Source: an uncultured Pelagibacteraceae bacterium
GTDB lineage: Bacteria; Pseudomonadota; Alphaproteobacteria; Pelagibacterales; Pelagibacteraceae
NCBI GenBank assembly: GCA_902561155.1
Contig: CACEOY010000003.1
Coordinates: 1-64,000 of the forward strand
Direction of reading: 5' to 3'
DNA length: 64,000 nucleotides
Part shown: positions 1-10,889 of the stretch, piece by piece
Position numbering within the stretch: the first letter of the stretch is position 1
Layout of the letters: every line of letters starts with the position of its first letter
Program-made: the position numbers and the translations under genes
The notes under the pieces: model-generated
Told to the model about the DNA's origin: nothing
The model's database searches: none
What the model saw: the letters and a program-made list of their open reading frames with translations, nothing else

Positions 1-694
1 TGCATTCAATAACTTAAAAAAATCCAAAGTTGAAGGTAAAGGCGTTCTAAATAATAGAATATCTGAATATCTCTTAACAAGTCTTGCACAAAGTGGAATA
101 AAAACACATTTTGTAAAAAGACTAAACATGCGCGAACAATTAATAAGACGTGCAGAGATTATTCCCATTGAATTTATAGTAAGAAATGTTGCAAGTGGAT
201 CTTTAACAAAAAGGCTTGGGGTGGCTGAAGGCACAGTTTTAAATAAACCCCTTTTGGAATACTGTCTCAAAAATGATAAGTTGCAAGATCCTGTGGTATC
301 AAAAGAACATATTTTTAACTTTGAATGGGCTACGAAAGATGAAATTAAACAAATAGACAAGATGACGCTTAGAATAAATGATATTCTAATTGGTTTATTT
401 AGAGGTATAGGCATAAAATTAATAGATTTTAAGATTGAATACGGAAAATCTTGGAATAAAGACAAAGGAGCAAATGAGATTATTCTTGCTGATGAAATAA
501 GTCCTGACACATGTAGGCTTTGGGATTTAAAGACAGAAAAAAAATTAGATAAGGACAGATTTAGAAATGATTTAGGAAATATAATAGAGGGTTATCAAGA
601 AGTGGCTAGAAGACTTGGTATTTTGCCTGAAATAGCAAATGTTAAAGAGGTAAATTTCAGTAAACCGCGATCAATTAAATTTAAAAAAAAATAA
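1..694 (+). CDS. purC: Phosphoribosylaminoimidazole-succinocarboxamide synthase (SAICAR synthetase), 5' partial (starts before window)
   Basis: Frame 2 is open from base 2: AFNNLKKSKVEGKGVLNNRISEYLLTSLAQSGIKTHFVKRLNMREQLIRRAEIIPIEFIVRNVASGS, typical PurC. The listed ORF start at 128 is an internal Met. Followed by purSQL. Confidence 0.96.
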   Translation, partial: AFNNLKKSKVEGKGVLNNRISEYLLTSLAQSGIKTHFVKRLNMREQLIRRAEIIPIEFIVRNVASGSLTKRLGVAEGTVLNKPLLEYCLKNDKLQDPVVSKEHIFNFEWATKDEIKQIDKMTLRINDILIGLFRGIGIKLIDFKIEYGKSWNKDKGANEIILADEISPDTCRLWDLKTEKKLDKDRFRNDLGNIIEGYQEVARRLGILPEIANVKEVNFSKPRSIKFKKK

Positions 695-695
695 A

Positions 696-935
696 TTGAA
701 ATTTGCAGTTATCATAACATTAAAAAAAGATGTCTTAGACCCTCAAGGTAAAGTAGTTGAACAGACTTTACAAAGTATGGGGATTAACTCATTAAAGAAT
801 TTGAGGCAGGGAAAATATATTGAAATTGATTTAATTGAGTCAGATGAAAAGATAGCTCGTAATATTATAGAAGAAATGTGTAAAAAGCTTTTAGTTAATT
901 TAATTATAGAAGAATATAAAATAAGAAAAATTTAA
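696..935 (+). CDS. purS: Phosphoribosylformylglycinamidine synthase subunit PurS (TTG start)
   Basis: 79 aa, MKFAVIITLKKDVLDPQGKVVEQTLQSMGI..., PurS pattern, between purC and purQ. Confidence 0.95.
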   Translation: MKFAVIITLKKDVLDPQGKVVEQTLQSMGINSLKNLRQGKYIEIDLIESDEKIARNIIEEMCKKLLVNLIIEEYKIRKI

Positions 936-1615
936 TGAACTCTTCAGTAATTGTTTTTCCTGGATCAAATTGCGACAGAGATGTTGCAACTGCTCTTACA
1001 AATCTTCAGTTTAAAAATAAAATGGTTTGGCATAAAGATAGTGAGCTACCAAAATCAGATTTAATTGTTATTCCTGGTGGTTTTTCATATGGAGATTATT
1101 TAAGATCAGGTGCAATTGCTGCGAAATCTAATATTTTAAAAGAAGTTATAAAAGCAGCGAAATCAGGTTGTCTTGTATTGGGTATATGTAATGGGTTTCA
1201 AATCCTTATAGAAACTGGACTTCTTCAAGGAGCATTATTAAGGAATAAAAATCTTAAGTTTGTATCAAAGGATATTAATTTAAAAATAATTAATAATGAG
1301 AATAAATTTTGTAAAAATTATAAGAAAAATAGTATAATTAATTTAAACATAGCGCATAACGAGGGTAATTATTTTACTCAAAAAGATCACCTAAAAGAAT
1401 TGGAAGATAACAATCTTATACCCTTCAAGTATTGCGACATAGAAGGTTCAATAAATGAAAGCAGTAATCCTAATGGCTCTTTAAATAATATAGCTGGCAT
1501 TTTAAATAATAATAAAAATATTTTAGGTATGATGCCTCATCCTGAAAGAATGGTTAACAGTTTAATTAGTAATTCTAATGGTATCGAATTGTTTACAAGT
1601 ATTTTAAACAAATGA
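935..1615 (+). CDS. purQ: Phosphoribosylformylglycinamidine synthase subunit PurQ (glutaminase)
   Basis: FPGSNCDRD..., [32 protein letters not shown] motifs. Confidence 0.97.
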   Translation: MNSSVIVFPGSNCDRDVATALTNLQFKNKMVWHKDSELPKSDLIVIPGGFSYGDYLRSGAIAAKSNILKEVIKAAKSGCLVLGICNGFQILIETGLLQGALLRNKNLKFVSKDINLKIINNENKFCKNYKKNSIINLNIAHNEGNYFTQKDHLKELEDNNLIPFKYCDIEGSINESSNPNGSLNNIAGILNNNKNILGMMPHPERMVNSLISNSNGIELFTSILNK

Positions 1616-3807
1616 TAATTACAAAAGAAATAATTGATTTTCACGGTTTAAAATTAGAAGAATATTCTAAAATTAAACTTTTAATGAACAGAGAGCCAAA
1701 TTATTTAGAATTGGGTATTTTTTCAGCTATGTGGAATGAGCACTGCTCATATAAATCATCAAAAATTCATTTAAAAAAGTTACCTGTTAAAAATAAAAAT
1801 GTAATTCAAGGTCCTGGTGAAAATGCTGGAGTAATTGATATTGGAGACGGTGACGCAATAGTGTTTAAAATAGAAAGTCATAATCATCCTTCATTTATAG
1901 AGCCCTATCAAGGTGCTGCAACGGGTGTAGGAGGAATACTAAGAGATGTTTTTACAATGGGTGCTAGACCTATAGCACTACTTAATTCAATTCATTTTGG
2001 AGACCCAAATAATAAAAAAACAAAAAATCTTTTAAATGGTGTTGTTTCAGGTATCGGAGGATATGGCAACTGTATAGGTATACCGACTGTTGCAGGTGAA
2101 ACAAAATTTAACAGCACATATAATGAGAATATACTTGTTAATGCAATGGCAGTTGGTTTGGTTAATAAAGAAAAGATTTTTTACTCTAAAGCAAAAGGTG
2201 TTAATAAGGCTGTCGTTTATGTTGGGTCTAAAACAGGAAGAGATGGGATTCATGGAGCTTCAATGGCATCAGCAGAATTTGATGAAAACTCTGAGGATAA
2301 AAAACCAACGGTTCAAGTAGGTGATCCTTTTACTGAGAAACTTCTAATGGAAGCTTGTTTGGAATTAATGAAAAAGGATTCTATAATTTCTATTCAAGAC
2401 ATGGGTGCAGCAGGTTTAACATCGTCAAGTGTTGAGATGGCCTACAAAGGAGGTTTAGGAATTGAATTAGATTTAAATAAGATTCCTTGTAGAGAGGAGA
2501 ATATGAGTCCTTATGAAATGATGTTATCCGAAAGCCAAGAAAGAATGTTAATTATTTTAGAGGATGGGAAAGAAAATGAAGCAAGACAAATCTTTAAAAA
2601 ATGGGATTTGGACTTTGTCGTAATTGGTAAAACAACTGATACTAAAAATTTATCTTTAAAATTTAAAAATGAAGTCGTGGCATCAATTCCCATAGAGGCA
2701 TTATCATCAAAAGCGCCTTTATATGACAGAAAATGGGTCAAAAAAAAATTAGATAAAAAAAGATTTAATCTTAAAGAACATAAAAAAATTAAATTTGATA
2801 AAGCTTTTTTTGAACTTATATCCTCTCCTAATCATTCAAATAAAAAATGGGTGACTGAGCAATATGATCAAATGGTTATGGGTGATACCATAGAACGTTC
2901 TGGAGCAGATGCTGCTATTGTAAAAATACATCAAAAAGATAAAGCAATAGCTATAACAGTGGACTCTTCGGCTAACTATTGTAAATCTCATCCATTAAGT
3001 GGAGGCAAACAAATTGTTTGTGAAAGCTGGAGAAACCTGGTTTCTGTTGGGGCCAAACCAATTGCTATTACTAATTGTTTAAATTTTGGTAATCCTGAAA
3101 ATCCAGAAATAATGGGACAATTCGCAGAAAATATTTTAGGAATTAAAGAAGCGTGTGAATTTTTAGACTATCCAGTAGTCTCTGGTAATGTTTCATTTTA
3201 CAACGGTACAAATAATAACAATATTTATCCTACTCCAGTAATTGGCGGTGTGGGACTAATAAAAAATTTAAATAAAATTCAAAATCATAGATTAAAAAAA
3301 ATTGATAGCCAAATTATAATAATAGGTAAGACTTTTGGTCATTTAGACCAAAGTGCTTTTATTAATGAATTATACGATATACATGATGGAATGCCTCCTG
3401 AAATAAATTTGTTAAACGAAAAAAATAATGGTGAAATGATTTTAAAACTCATTGAAAGTGAGAATATTAATTCTGTACACGATATCTCATCTGGTGGAGT
3501 CATTCTTGCTTTGGCAGAGATGTCTATAAGTTCACAAATCGGTATTAAAATACAAAAACCTCAAAAGACATCAAATATATTTGAGTATTTTTTTGGAGAA
3601 GATCAAGGGAGATATTTGATTGAAGTAAATAAAAATAATTTATCTAAAGTAGAAAAAAAGTTAAAAGATAATGATATATACTTTGAAAATATTGGAATCA
3701 CTCAAAAAGAATATTTTGAAATAGATAAAGATTTAAAAATTAAAGTAAAAGAGCTTTATGAGTTGAATAATAGATGGTATAATACATTTAATGGCCTTAA
3801 CAATTGA
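1612..3807 (+). CDS. purL: Phosphoribosylformylglycinamidine synthase subunit PurL
   Basis: 731 aa; [40 protein letters not shown] motifs; overlaps purQ by 4 bp. Confidence 0.97.
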   Translation: MIITKEIIDFHGLKLEEYSKIKLLMNREPNYLELGIFSAMWNEHCSYKSSKIHLKKLPVKNKNVIQGPGENAGVIDIGDGDAIVFKIESHNHPSFIEPYQGAATGVGGILRDVFTMGARPIALLNSIHFGDPNNKKTKNLLNGVVSGIGGYGNCIGIPTVAGETKFNSTYNENILVNAMAVGLVNKEKIFYSKAKGVNKAVVYVGSKTGRDGIHGASMASAEFDENSEDKKPTVQVGDPFTEKLLMEACLELMKKDSIISIQDMGAAGLTSSSVEMAYKGGLGIELDLNKIPCREENMSPYEMMLSESQERMLIILEDGKENEARQIFKKWDLDFVVIGKTTDTKNLSLKFKNEVVASIPIEALSSKAPLYDRKWVKKKLDKKRFNLKEHKKIKFDKAFFELISSPNHSNKKWVTEQYDQMVMGDTIERSGADAAIVKIHQKDKAIAITVDSSANYCKSHPLSGGKQIVCESWRNLVSVGAKPIAITNCLNFGNPENPEIMGQFAENILGIKEACEFLDYPVVSGNVSFYNGTNNNNIYPTPVIGGVGLIKNLNKIQNHRLKKIDSQIIIIGKTFGHLDQSAFINELYDIHDGMPPEINLLNEKNNGEMILKLIESENINSVHDISSGGVILALAEMSISSQIGIKIQKPQKTSNIFEYFFGEDQGRYLIEVNKNNLSKVEKKLKDNDIYFENIGITQKEYFEIDKDLKIKVKELYELNNRWYNTFNGLNN

Positions 3808-4021
3808 TGAGATAAAGAAACATATCTTAGATGCTATACCAGATGCTTCTATTGAGATAAAAGATTTAATGGGTGACAATAATCACTATTCTGCAACTAT
3901 CAAATCTAAGATATTCAAAGGTATGAGTAAAATTGAACAACATAAAAAAGTTTACAAATCATTAAAGGGTAAAATGGGTAATGAGCTTCATGCACTTTCA
4001 CTTATAACTGAAGAAAAATAA
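3791..4021 (+). CDS. BolA family protein
   Basis: 76 aa; [30 protein letters not shown]...[21 protein letters not shown]; next to a monothiol glutaredoxin. Confidence 0.92.
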   Translation: MALTIDEIKKHILDAIPDASIEIKDLMGDNNHYSATIKSKIFKGMSKIEQHKKVYKSLKGKMGNELHALSLITEEK

Positions 4022-4022
4022 A

Positions 4023-4340
4023 ATGAACATTAAAGAAAATATACAAAACTTAATTAATCAAAATGACATTTGTTTGTTTATGAAAGGCACACCCGAAGCC
4101 CCGCAGTGCGGTTTTTCAATGGCTGTATCAAATGTTTTAAAACATTTAAATGTAAAATTCAAAAGTGTTAATGTTTTAGAAGATCAAAATTTAAGACAAG
4201 GCATTAAAGACTTCAGTGATTGGCCAACCATTCCTCAGTTATACGTTAAAGGAGAGTTTATTGGAGGTTGTGACATTGTTAAAGATATGTTCGAAAAAGG
4301 TGAACTAAAAAAAATTTTAGAAGAAAAAAAATTAATCTAA
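4023..4340 (+). CDS. grxD: Monothiol glutaredoxin (Grx4 family)
   Basis: 105 aa; FMKGTPEAPQCGFS CGFS active site, WPTIPQLYVKGEFIGGCDI. Confidence 0.95.
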   Translation: MNIKENIQNLINQNDICLFMKGTPEAPQCGFSMAVSNVLKHLNVKFKSVNVLEDQNLRQGIKDFSDWPTIPQLYVKGEFIGGCDIVKDMFEKGELKKILEEKKLI

Positions 4341-4958
4341 TTATCTTGAATAATATTCAATAACTAAGTTTGGTTCCATAATAATGGGATAAGGAACTTC
4401 TGAGAATTTTGGTACTCTGACCAACTTAACAGATTTACTCTTACCATCCAATTGAATGTATTCTGGAATTTCTCTTTCTTTACTCTGTATAGATCCATCA
4501 ATTACATTAAGTTTTTTTGACTTTTCATTCACTTCGACTTGATCTGTATCTTTTAAAAGATAACTTGAAACATTAACTCTTTTTTTATTTACTTTAATAT
4601 GACCGTGGTTAATAAGTTGTCTGGCTGCAAAAACAGTTGGAGCAAGTTTAGCTCTATAAACAACTGTATCAAGTCTTGTTTCTAATAAAGCAATTAAATT
4701 TTCAGATGTGTCTCCTCTTTTTGATAAAGCCTTTCTATAAATATTTCTAAACTGTCTTTCATTTATATTTCCGTAGTAGGCTTTAAGTTTTTGTTTTGCT
4801 TGAAGTTGAATACCGTAATCTGTTGGCTTCCCTTTTTTATTCTGGCCGTGCTGACCTGGAGGATATGCTCGAACATTAAATGGGCTTTTTGGTCTTCCCC
4901 ATAAATTTGCTTTCAATCTTCTATCTACTTTATGTTTAGATTTTAATCTTTTTGTCAT
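4341..4958 (-). CDS. rpsD: 30S ribosomal protein S4
   Basis: 205 aa; MTKRLKSKHKVDRRLKANLWGRPKSPFNVRAYPPGQHG..., S4 domain RQLINHGHIKVNKKRVN. Confidence 0.97.
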   Translation of the reverse strand: MTKRLKSKHKVDRRLKANLWGRPKSPFNVRAYPPGQHGQNKKGKPTDYGIQLQAKQKLKAYYGNINERQFRNIYRKALSKRGDTSENLIALLETRLDTVVYRAKLAPTVFAARQLINHGHIKVNKKRVNVSSYLLKDTDQVEVNEKSKKLNVIDGSIQSKEREIPEYIQLDGKSKSVKLVRVPKFSEVPYPIIMEPNLVIEYYSR

Positions 4959-4996
4959 TATTTGATCACGGGTTTACAAGGTTTAGGGGGTAAATG

Positions 4997-5725
4997 TCAA
5001 TTGAGCTTTTTTTTATTTTTACTTAAAGAGCCAATTAAACTGGCTAAAATCCTTAGTTCTTTATCATCTGGCTCCATTCTATAAAATAAATTGTTTATAT
5101 TTTTTATCATAGAGTTTCTCTTTTCAGGGGGTTTAAAAAAGTTTTTTTGTTCAAGTTTGGCCACGAGTAACTTAATTATTTGAGATAACTTACCTTTTTG
5201 ACCTATATTTTTATTAAAAATCAATTGTTTAGTAAGTTTCAAGTTATTTAATTTAAATATTTCATAACAAACTAATGATACTGAATGAGAAAGGTTCATC
5301 GATTTAAATTTTGGCGATGTTGGTATTTGAACTACATAATTTGCATAAGATAAATCAATGTTTGATAAACCTGATGCTTCTGGACCAAACATTAATCCAA
5401 TTTTCTTTTTTTTAAATTTTCTTGTGATATTAAGAAATTTACTCATACTAATATGTTTTTTATTAATATCTCTCTTCCTAGCACTAAATGAAAAAATTAT
5501 ATCAAAATTTTGGATAGCTGAATTAGTATTATCAAATACCTTTGTTTTATTCAAAATATCAAAAGCGCCTACTGAAGTTGTCTTAGCTTTAATATTTGGC
5601 CAACCGTTCTTTGGATTAGAAATAATTAAGTTTTTAAATCCAAAATTTTTTAACGATCTTGCGGTAGCTCCAATATTTTCACCAAGTTGAGGTTTAATTA
5701 AAATAAAACCATATTTATTTTTCAT
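4997..5725 (-). CDS. TrmH/SpoU-family RNA methyltransferase (TrmJ-like)
   Basis: GFILIKPQLGENIGATARSLKNFG, LMFGPEASGLSN, IPTSPKFKSMNLSHSVSLVCYE motifs. Confidence 0.88.
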   Translation of the reverse strand: MKNKYGFILIKPQLGENIGATARSLKNFGFKNLIISNPKNGWPNIKAKTTSVGAFDILNKTKVFDNTNSAIQNFDIIFSFSARKRDINKKHISMSKFLNITRKFKKKKIGLMFGPEASGLSNIDLSYANYVVQIPTSPKFKSMNLSHSVSLVCYEIFKLNNLKLTKQLIFNKNIGQKGKLSQIIKLLVAKLEQKNFFKPPEKRNSMIKNINNLFYRMEPDDKELRILASLIGSLSKNKKKLN

Positions 5726-7319
5726 GAATATTTGCTGGCGCTTTTTCTTTGAATAGTTTGTATTCTAAACTATCAATTAAAGCCTTAAATGAAGCTTCAA
5801 TAATATTTTGAGAAACACCTACAGTGAACCAACTTTTCCCAGTTTTATCCGTACTTTCAATTGAAACTCTCGTAGTTGCTCCTGTGCCGGTATTTAAAAT
5901 TCTTACTTTGTAATCTAGAAGTTTGAGATCAGAAAAGTATTTATAGTATTTTTCAACCTTTTTAAAATTTGATCTAATTGCATTATCTAGTGCATTTACT
6001 GGTCCATTTCCCTCACCCTGACAGTATATTTCTTTACTATCAATTATAAAAGTAACCTCTGCGGTTGTTTTTAATACATTATCTTTTTTAACGTTTACAT
6101 TATAGTTTTTAACTTTTAAATACTCTGGAAGTTTCCCTAATAATTTATTTGCTAAAAGTTCAAAAGACGCATCCGCACCATCATATGAATAACCAGTAAA
6201 TTCTCTTTCTTTAACTTCATTTAAAATTTTTTGAACTTTGGTATCTTTTGAGTCAATTTTAATTCCATAGTTTTCAAGCCTGGATAATATATTTGATCTT
6301 CCAGCCTGATTTGAAACAATAATATTTCTATGATTTCCAACTTCTTTGGGATCTATGTGTTCATATGTTTTTGGATCTTTTTTTACTGCAGAAACATGTA
6401 GTCCTCCTTTGTGAGAAAATGCAGATCCTCCAACATAAGCCATACTTTTGTTTGGTTTTTTATTTAGTACCTCATCTAAAAATCTAGAGCATTCTGTTAA
6501 CGATGAAAGTTTCTTTTTATTTATATTTAAATCAAATTTATCACTAAAAGTTTTTTTTAAAAAAAGGGTTGGAATGATAGACATTAAATTTGCATTGCCA
6601 CATCTTTCGCCCAAACCATTTATTGTTCCTTGTATTTGTCTAGCTCCAGCTAATACAGCAGTTAAAGAATTGCTTACAGCGTTTTCAGTATCATTATGCG
6701 CGTGTATACCTAGATTTTTCCCTGGAATTATCTTGGTAACATTATTTATTATATCTCCAACTTCATTTGGTAAAGTTCCACCATTAGTATCACATAAAAC
6801 AACCCATCTGGCTCCTTCGTCGTAAGCTTGCTTTAAACAATCTAGAGCGTAGTTAGGATTATTTTTATATCCATCAAAAAAGTGTTCAGCGTCAAAAAGA
6901 AATTCTTTTTTATTTTTAACGAAATGCTTAGCTGTCTCTTTAATGTTTTTTAAATTATCCTCATTTTTAATGCCTAATGCTGTTTTGACGTGAAAATCCC
7001 ATGTTTTTCCAACAACACAAACTGTTTTGCAATCGACGTTCATTAAAGGAGATAAATTTGGATCGTTATCAGCACTGACTCCATTCTTTTTTGTCATTCC
7101 AAATGCTGTGAACTTTGAGTTCCCAAGATTTGGAGATTTATCAAAAAATTCATTATCTATTGGATTAGCTCCAGGCCAACCACCTTCTATGTAATCTACT
7201 CCAATATTGGATAAAATTTTTGCAATTTTATTCTTTTCTTCAACTGAAAAATCAACTCCTTCAGTCTGTGCGCCATCCCTTAAAGTGGTATCAAATATGT
7301 ATATTTTTTCTTTATTCAT
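5715..7319 (-). CDS. cimA: (R)-citramalate synthase
   Basis: 534 aa; FDTTLRDGAQTEGVDFSVEEKNKIA, GIHAHNDTENAVSNSL, C-terminal LeuA dimerisation-type regulatory domain. Confidence 0.92.
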   Translation of the reverse strand: MNKEKIYIFDTTLRDGAQTEGVDFSVEEKNKIAKILSNIGVDYIEGGWPGANPIDNEFFDKSPNLGNSKFTAFGMTKKNGVSADNDPNLSPLMNVDCKTVCVVGKTWDFHVKTALGIKNEDNLKNIKETAKHFVKNKKEFLFDAEHFFDGYKNNPNYALDCLKQAYDEGARWVVLCDTNGGTLPNEVGDIINNVTKIIPGKNLGIHAHNDTENAVSNSLTAVLAGARQIQGTINGLGERCGNANLMSIIPTLFLKKTFSDKFDLNINKKKLSSLTECSRFLDEVLNKKPNKSMAYVGGSAFSHKGGLHVSAVKKDPKTYEHIDPKEVGNHRNIIVSNQAGRSNILSRLENYGIKIDSKDTKVQKILNEVKEREFTGYSYDGADASFELLANKLLGKLPEYLKVKNYNVNVKKDNVLKTTAEVTFIIDSKEIYCQGEGNGPVNALDNAIRSNFKKVEKYYKYFSDLKLLDYKVRILNTGTGATTRVSIESTDKTGKSWFTVGVSQNIIEASFKALIDSLEYKLFKEKAPANIHEK

Positions 7320-8668
7320 TTATAGTTCCAAGTCGTTTTACCTTTTTCATCTTTTATATCAATACCTTCTTTATCTAAGTCATCTCTTATTTGATCAGCG
7401 AGTTTATAATTACCAGCTTTTTTGGCATCTTCACGATTTTTAATTTTATTTAATATATTATCTTCAGATATTTTTACTTTACTTTTTTTATATTCAGCTC
7501 TTTTTTCAAAACTTTCATTAAATAAACCAATTAAACGACATGCTTTGTTAAATTCTTTTTTTTTATCTTTATTTCCATTTTGTGATTGTTGAAACAGCTC
7601 GTGCAATTTGGAAATATAAAGGGGAGTGTTCATGTCGTCTAATAAATCGTTAAAGCAATCAGGTGTTTTTTCAGTTATTTCTGAGGAATACATTGAATAC
7701 CATTTATCTAAGGTTTTAGATTGTTCCGTAAGTAATTCATTATTCCAATCTAAAGGTTGTTTGTAATGGGCACTTAAGAGTGATAAACGAACAACTTGAC
7801 CTGAATATTTTTTGGTTGCATCGTCTATTGTTGTAATATTTCCTAGTGATTTTGACATTTTTTCTTTATTCATTGTTACAAAACCATTATGCACCCAATA
7901 ATTTGCAAATTTTTCTGTTCCATTATAAACACATGATTGAGCAATCTCATTTTCATGGTGTGGAAAAATTAAATCTAATCCTCCGCCATGTATATCGAAA
8001 TTTTTACCTAGATATTTTTCACTCATGACTGAGCACTCTAGATGCCACCCAGGTCTCCCTCTTCCCCAGGGCGACTCCCAACCAGGATCATTATTATTTG
8101 AAGGTTTCCAAAGAACAAAATCTAAAGGATCTTTTTTTAACTTTGATACTTCCACTCTAGCACCTGCTTTAAGATCGTTAGGATTTTTATTTGAAAGATT
8201 ACCATAATTTTTAAATGACGATACTGCAAAAAAAACATGCCCATTTTTTTCATAAGCAGCATTTTTTTCAATTAATTTTTTTGTCATATTTATCATACCT
8301 TCTACGTGATCGGTAGCTCTAGGTTCTTGAGTAGGATTTAAGCAAAATAAAATTTTACAATCTTTGTGAAATTTTTCTGTTACAGATTTTGTTAAATTCG
8401 AAATATCTATTTTTTTTGTTTTCGAAGCCTCAATAATTTTGTCATCTATATCTGTTATATTTCTTACATAAGAAACTTTTTTCTCTCCATAAAGTTCAAT
8501 GAGTATTCTGAAAAGAAGATCAAAAACTACTAAAGCACGAGCGTTTCCAACATGAGGATTATCATAAACTGTTGGCCCGCATGCATATAAAGAAACATTT
8601 TCTTTGTTTATTGGATTAAAAATTTCTTTTTTATTTGTAAGCGAGTTAGTTAAATGTAAGTTATTCAT
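7316..8668 (-). CDS. cysS: Cysteinyl-tRNA synthetase
   Basis: YACGPTVYDNPHVGNAR, GWHLECSVMSEKYLG, NKEKMSKSLGN (KMSKS) motifs. Confidence 0.97.
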   Translation of the reverse strand: MNNLHLTNSLTNKKEIFNPINKENVSLYACGPTVYDNPHVGNARALVVFDLLFRILIELYGEKKVSYVRNITDIDDKIIEASKTKKIDISNLTKSVTEKFHKDCKILFCLNPTQEPRATDHVEGMINMTKKLIEKNAAYEKNGHVFFAVSSFKNYGNLSNKNPNDLKAGARVEVSKLKKDPLDFVLWKPSNNNDPGWESPWGRGRPGWHLECSVMSEKYLGKNFDIHGGGLDLIFPHHENEIAQSCVYNGTEKFANYWVHNGFVTMNKEKMSKSLGNITTIDDATKKYSGQVVRLSLLSAHYKQPLDWNNELLTEQSKTLDKWYSMYSSEITEKTPDCFNDLLDDMNTPLYISKLHELFQQSQNGNKDKKKEFNKACRLIGLFNESFEKRAEYKKSKVKISEDNILNKIKNREDAKKAGNYKLADQIRDDLDKEGIDIKDEKGKTTWNYK

Positions 8669-9443
8669 TGAATTTGCAAACTGGTATAGGATTCATTTTG
8701 TGTAAATTTTTTTCTCTTATCTTTAAATATTTCTGGTAGTTTGGATCATCTTTATCTTCCATAGCTTTTTCAAGATCTTTATAACTCATTCCTAATTGTT
8801 GGACATCGTTTCTGCCGTCGTCCCACAATCCGTCAGTTGGTTGAGAGTCTATAATCTCTTTTGAAACTCCAAGATATTTACCTAGCTCCCAAACTTGAGT
8901 TTTTGTACAATCAGCTATTGGAGATATATCTACACCCCCATCACCATATTTAGTATAAAAGCCAACACCAAAGTCCTCAACTTTATTACCTGTTCCAACT
9001 ACAATACCAGAATTAGCTGCTGCTACCTGATAAAGAGTTGCCATTCTTAATCTAGCTCTTGAATTTGCAAATCCGTGCTCATTATCAAAGTTATTTAAAA
9101 CTTGAGAAAAGGATCCAAATATTTTGTCCATTTCGATTAAGTGATGTTCAACATTTTTAAACTTATCTTTCAGCCATTTTGCATGTGTTAAGCTTAAGTC
9201 ATGTTGAGATTTTATTTGTTTAATTGGCATTGTTAACACAATTGTTTTTCTACCTGTGTTTGCACATAGCGTACTAACCACAGAAGAGTCTATACCACCT
9301 GAAATACCAACCACTAATGCTTTAGGATTAAACGAAGTAGTTTCACAATAATTGTTGATCCAATCAGTGATAATTTTTGCTCTGTTTTTTGCTTCCATAA
9401 TTAATACATCTCCTCTTTTAAGGTCGTGTCTTAATAATTTCAA
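8661..9443 (-). CDS. nadE: NH3-dependent NAD+ synthetase (likely start at internal Met, about 9398)
   Basis: ALVVGISGGIDSSVVSTLCA, GTGNKVEDFGVGFYTKYGDGGVDISPIADCTKTQV. Confidence 0.93.
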   Translation of the reverse strand: MKLLRHDLKRGDVLIMEAKNRAKIITDWINNYCETTSFNPKALVVGISGGIDSSVVSTLCANTGRKTIVLTMPIKQIKSQHDLSLTHAKWLKDKFKNVEHHLIEMDKIFGSFSQVLNNFDNEHGFANSRARLRMATLYQVAAANSGIVVGTGNKVEDFGVGFYTKYGDGGVDISPIADCTKTQVWELGKYLGVSKEIIDSQPTDGLWDDGRNDVQQLGMSYKDLEKAMEDKDDPNYQKYLKIREKNLHKMNPIPVCKFNE

Positions 9444-9449
9444 TAATTA

Positions 9450-10832
9450 TTAAGACGCGGCTTGGATAATTTTTTTTGAATATTTTGAGTTTTTCTTAAT
9501 TTCCTCAGAAATTAGAAAAGCTAACTCTAATGCTTGATCTGCATTCAATCTTGGGTCGCAATGCGTTCTGTACCTATTAGATAAGTCATTTTCAGATATT
9601 TTCTGTGCCCCACCAGTACATTCGGTCACATCCTGACCAGTCATTTCAACGTGTAATCCTCCTGCGTAACTTCCTTCAGATTGATGTACGCCAAAAAAGT
9701 TTTTTACCTCTTTTAAAACACTGTCAAAAGGTCTTGTTTTAAATCCTGTGGCTGCTTTGATTGTATTACCATGCATAGGGTCACATGACCATATTACATT
9801 TAATCCCTCTTTTTTAATTACTTTAATTAGTTTAGGTAAATATTTTTCTACGTTGTCTGCTCCAAATCTTGAAATCAAGGTCATTCTTCCTGGCTCATTT
9901 TCTGGATTAAGAATATTACAGAGTTTTACAAGTTCCTCAGGTTTTAAGGTCGGACCACATTTTAAGCCTAAAGGGTTTTTAATTCCTCTACAAAATTCAA
10001 CATGAGCTCCGTCTGGTTGTCTTGTTCTATCTCCTATCCATACAAAATGTGCAGAGGTGTCGTGGTATTCACCCGTTGTTGAGTCTACTCTTGTCATGGC
10101 TTCTTCAAATGGTAGTAAAAGAGCTTCGTGAGAAGTATAAAAATTAACAGTTCTTAATCTTCTATTATTATCAGAATTTATCCCACAAGCTTGCATAAAC
10201 GCTAAAGCATCACTAATTTTATCTTCAATCTCTTTGTATTTGCCTTTAGTTTTGTCTTTTATAAATCCTAAATTCCACAAATGAACTTGTCTTAAATCAG
10301 CAAAACCACCTTGAGAAAAAGCTCTTAATAAGTTTAACGTTGATGCTGATTGTGAGTATGCTCTAAATAATCTTTTTGCATCTGGAACTCTAGTTTTTTC
10401 ATTGAAATCTACTCCATTTATATTATCACCTAAATAACTTGGTAATTCTTTTCCATCTTTTTTTTCTATTGGAGCGCTTCTTGGTTTAGAAAATTGTCCT
10501 GCTATTCTTCCGACTTTAACAACTGGCACTGAAGCCGAGGCTGTTAAAACTAGTGACATCTGTAAAATTACTTTGAAAGTATCTCTAATATTGTCAGGAT
10601 GGAATTCTGCAAAACTTTCTGCACAGTCTCCACCTTGAAGAAGAAAGGCTTTGCCTTCAACTACTTCTGCTAACGCCTTTTTTAAAGATCTTGTTTCTCC
10701 AGCAAAAACTAGTGGCGGATATTTTTTTATTTTACTTAAAACTAAATCCAGCTCTTTCTTATCTACATAATTAGGTAGATGTTTTGCAGGAAATTTTGTC
10801 CAACTATTTAATGTCCATTTTTTCATATTCAA
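9450..10832 (-). CDS. 3-deoxy-7-phosphoheptulonate synthase, class II
   Basis: 460 aa; [53 protein letters not shown]; class II DAHP synthase. Confidence 0.95.
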   Translation of the reverse strand: MNMKKWTLNSWTKFPAKHLPNYVDKKELDLVLSKIKKYPPLVFAGETRSLKKALAEVVEGKAFLLQGGDCAESFAEFHPDNIRDTFKVILQMSLVLTASASVPVVKVGRIAGQFSKPRSAPIEKKDGKELPSYLGDNINGVDFNEKTRVPDAKRLFRAYSQSASTLNLLRAFSQGGFADLRQVHLWNLGFIKDKTKGKYKEIEDKISDALAFMQACGINSDNNRRLRTVNFYTSHEALLLPFEEAMTRVDSTTGEYHDTSAHFVWIGDRTRQPDGAHVEFCRGIKNPLGLKCGPTLKPEELVKLCNILNPENEPGRMTLISRFGADNVEKYLPKLIKVIKKEGLNVIWSCDPMHGNTIKAATGFKTRPFDSVLKEVKNFFGVHQSEGSYAGGLHVEMTGQDVTECTGGAQKISENDLSNRYRTHCDPRLNADQALELAFLISEEIKKNSKYSKKIIQAAS

Positions 10833-10889
10833 CCTGTGATATGTATATAGAGTAAAGAGATTAAATTTCCAATAGTTAAATTAGAAAAT

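Noticed and set aside
2047-2320. Two short ORFs (minus 2047-2253, plus 2090-2320) inside purL
   Set aside because: Alternative frames of a strongly conserved gene, no independent evidence.
6448-6825. 125-aa plus-strand ORF antisense to cimA
   Set aside because: Shadow ORF within a conserved gene, no RBS or motif.
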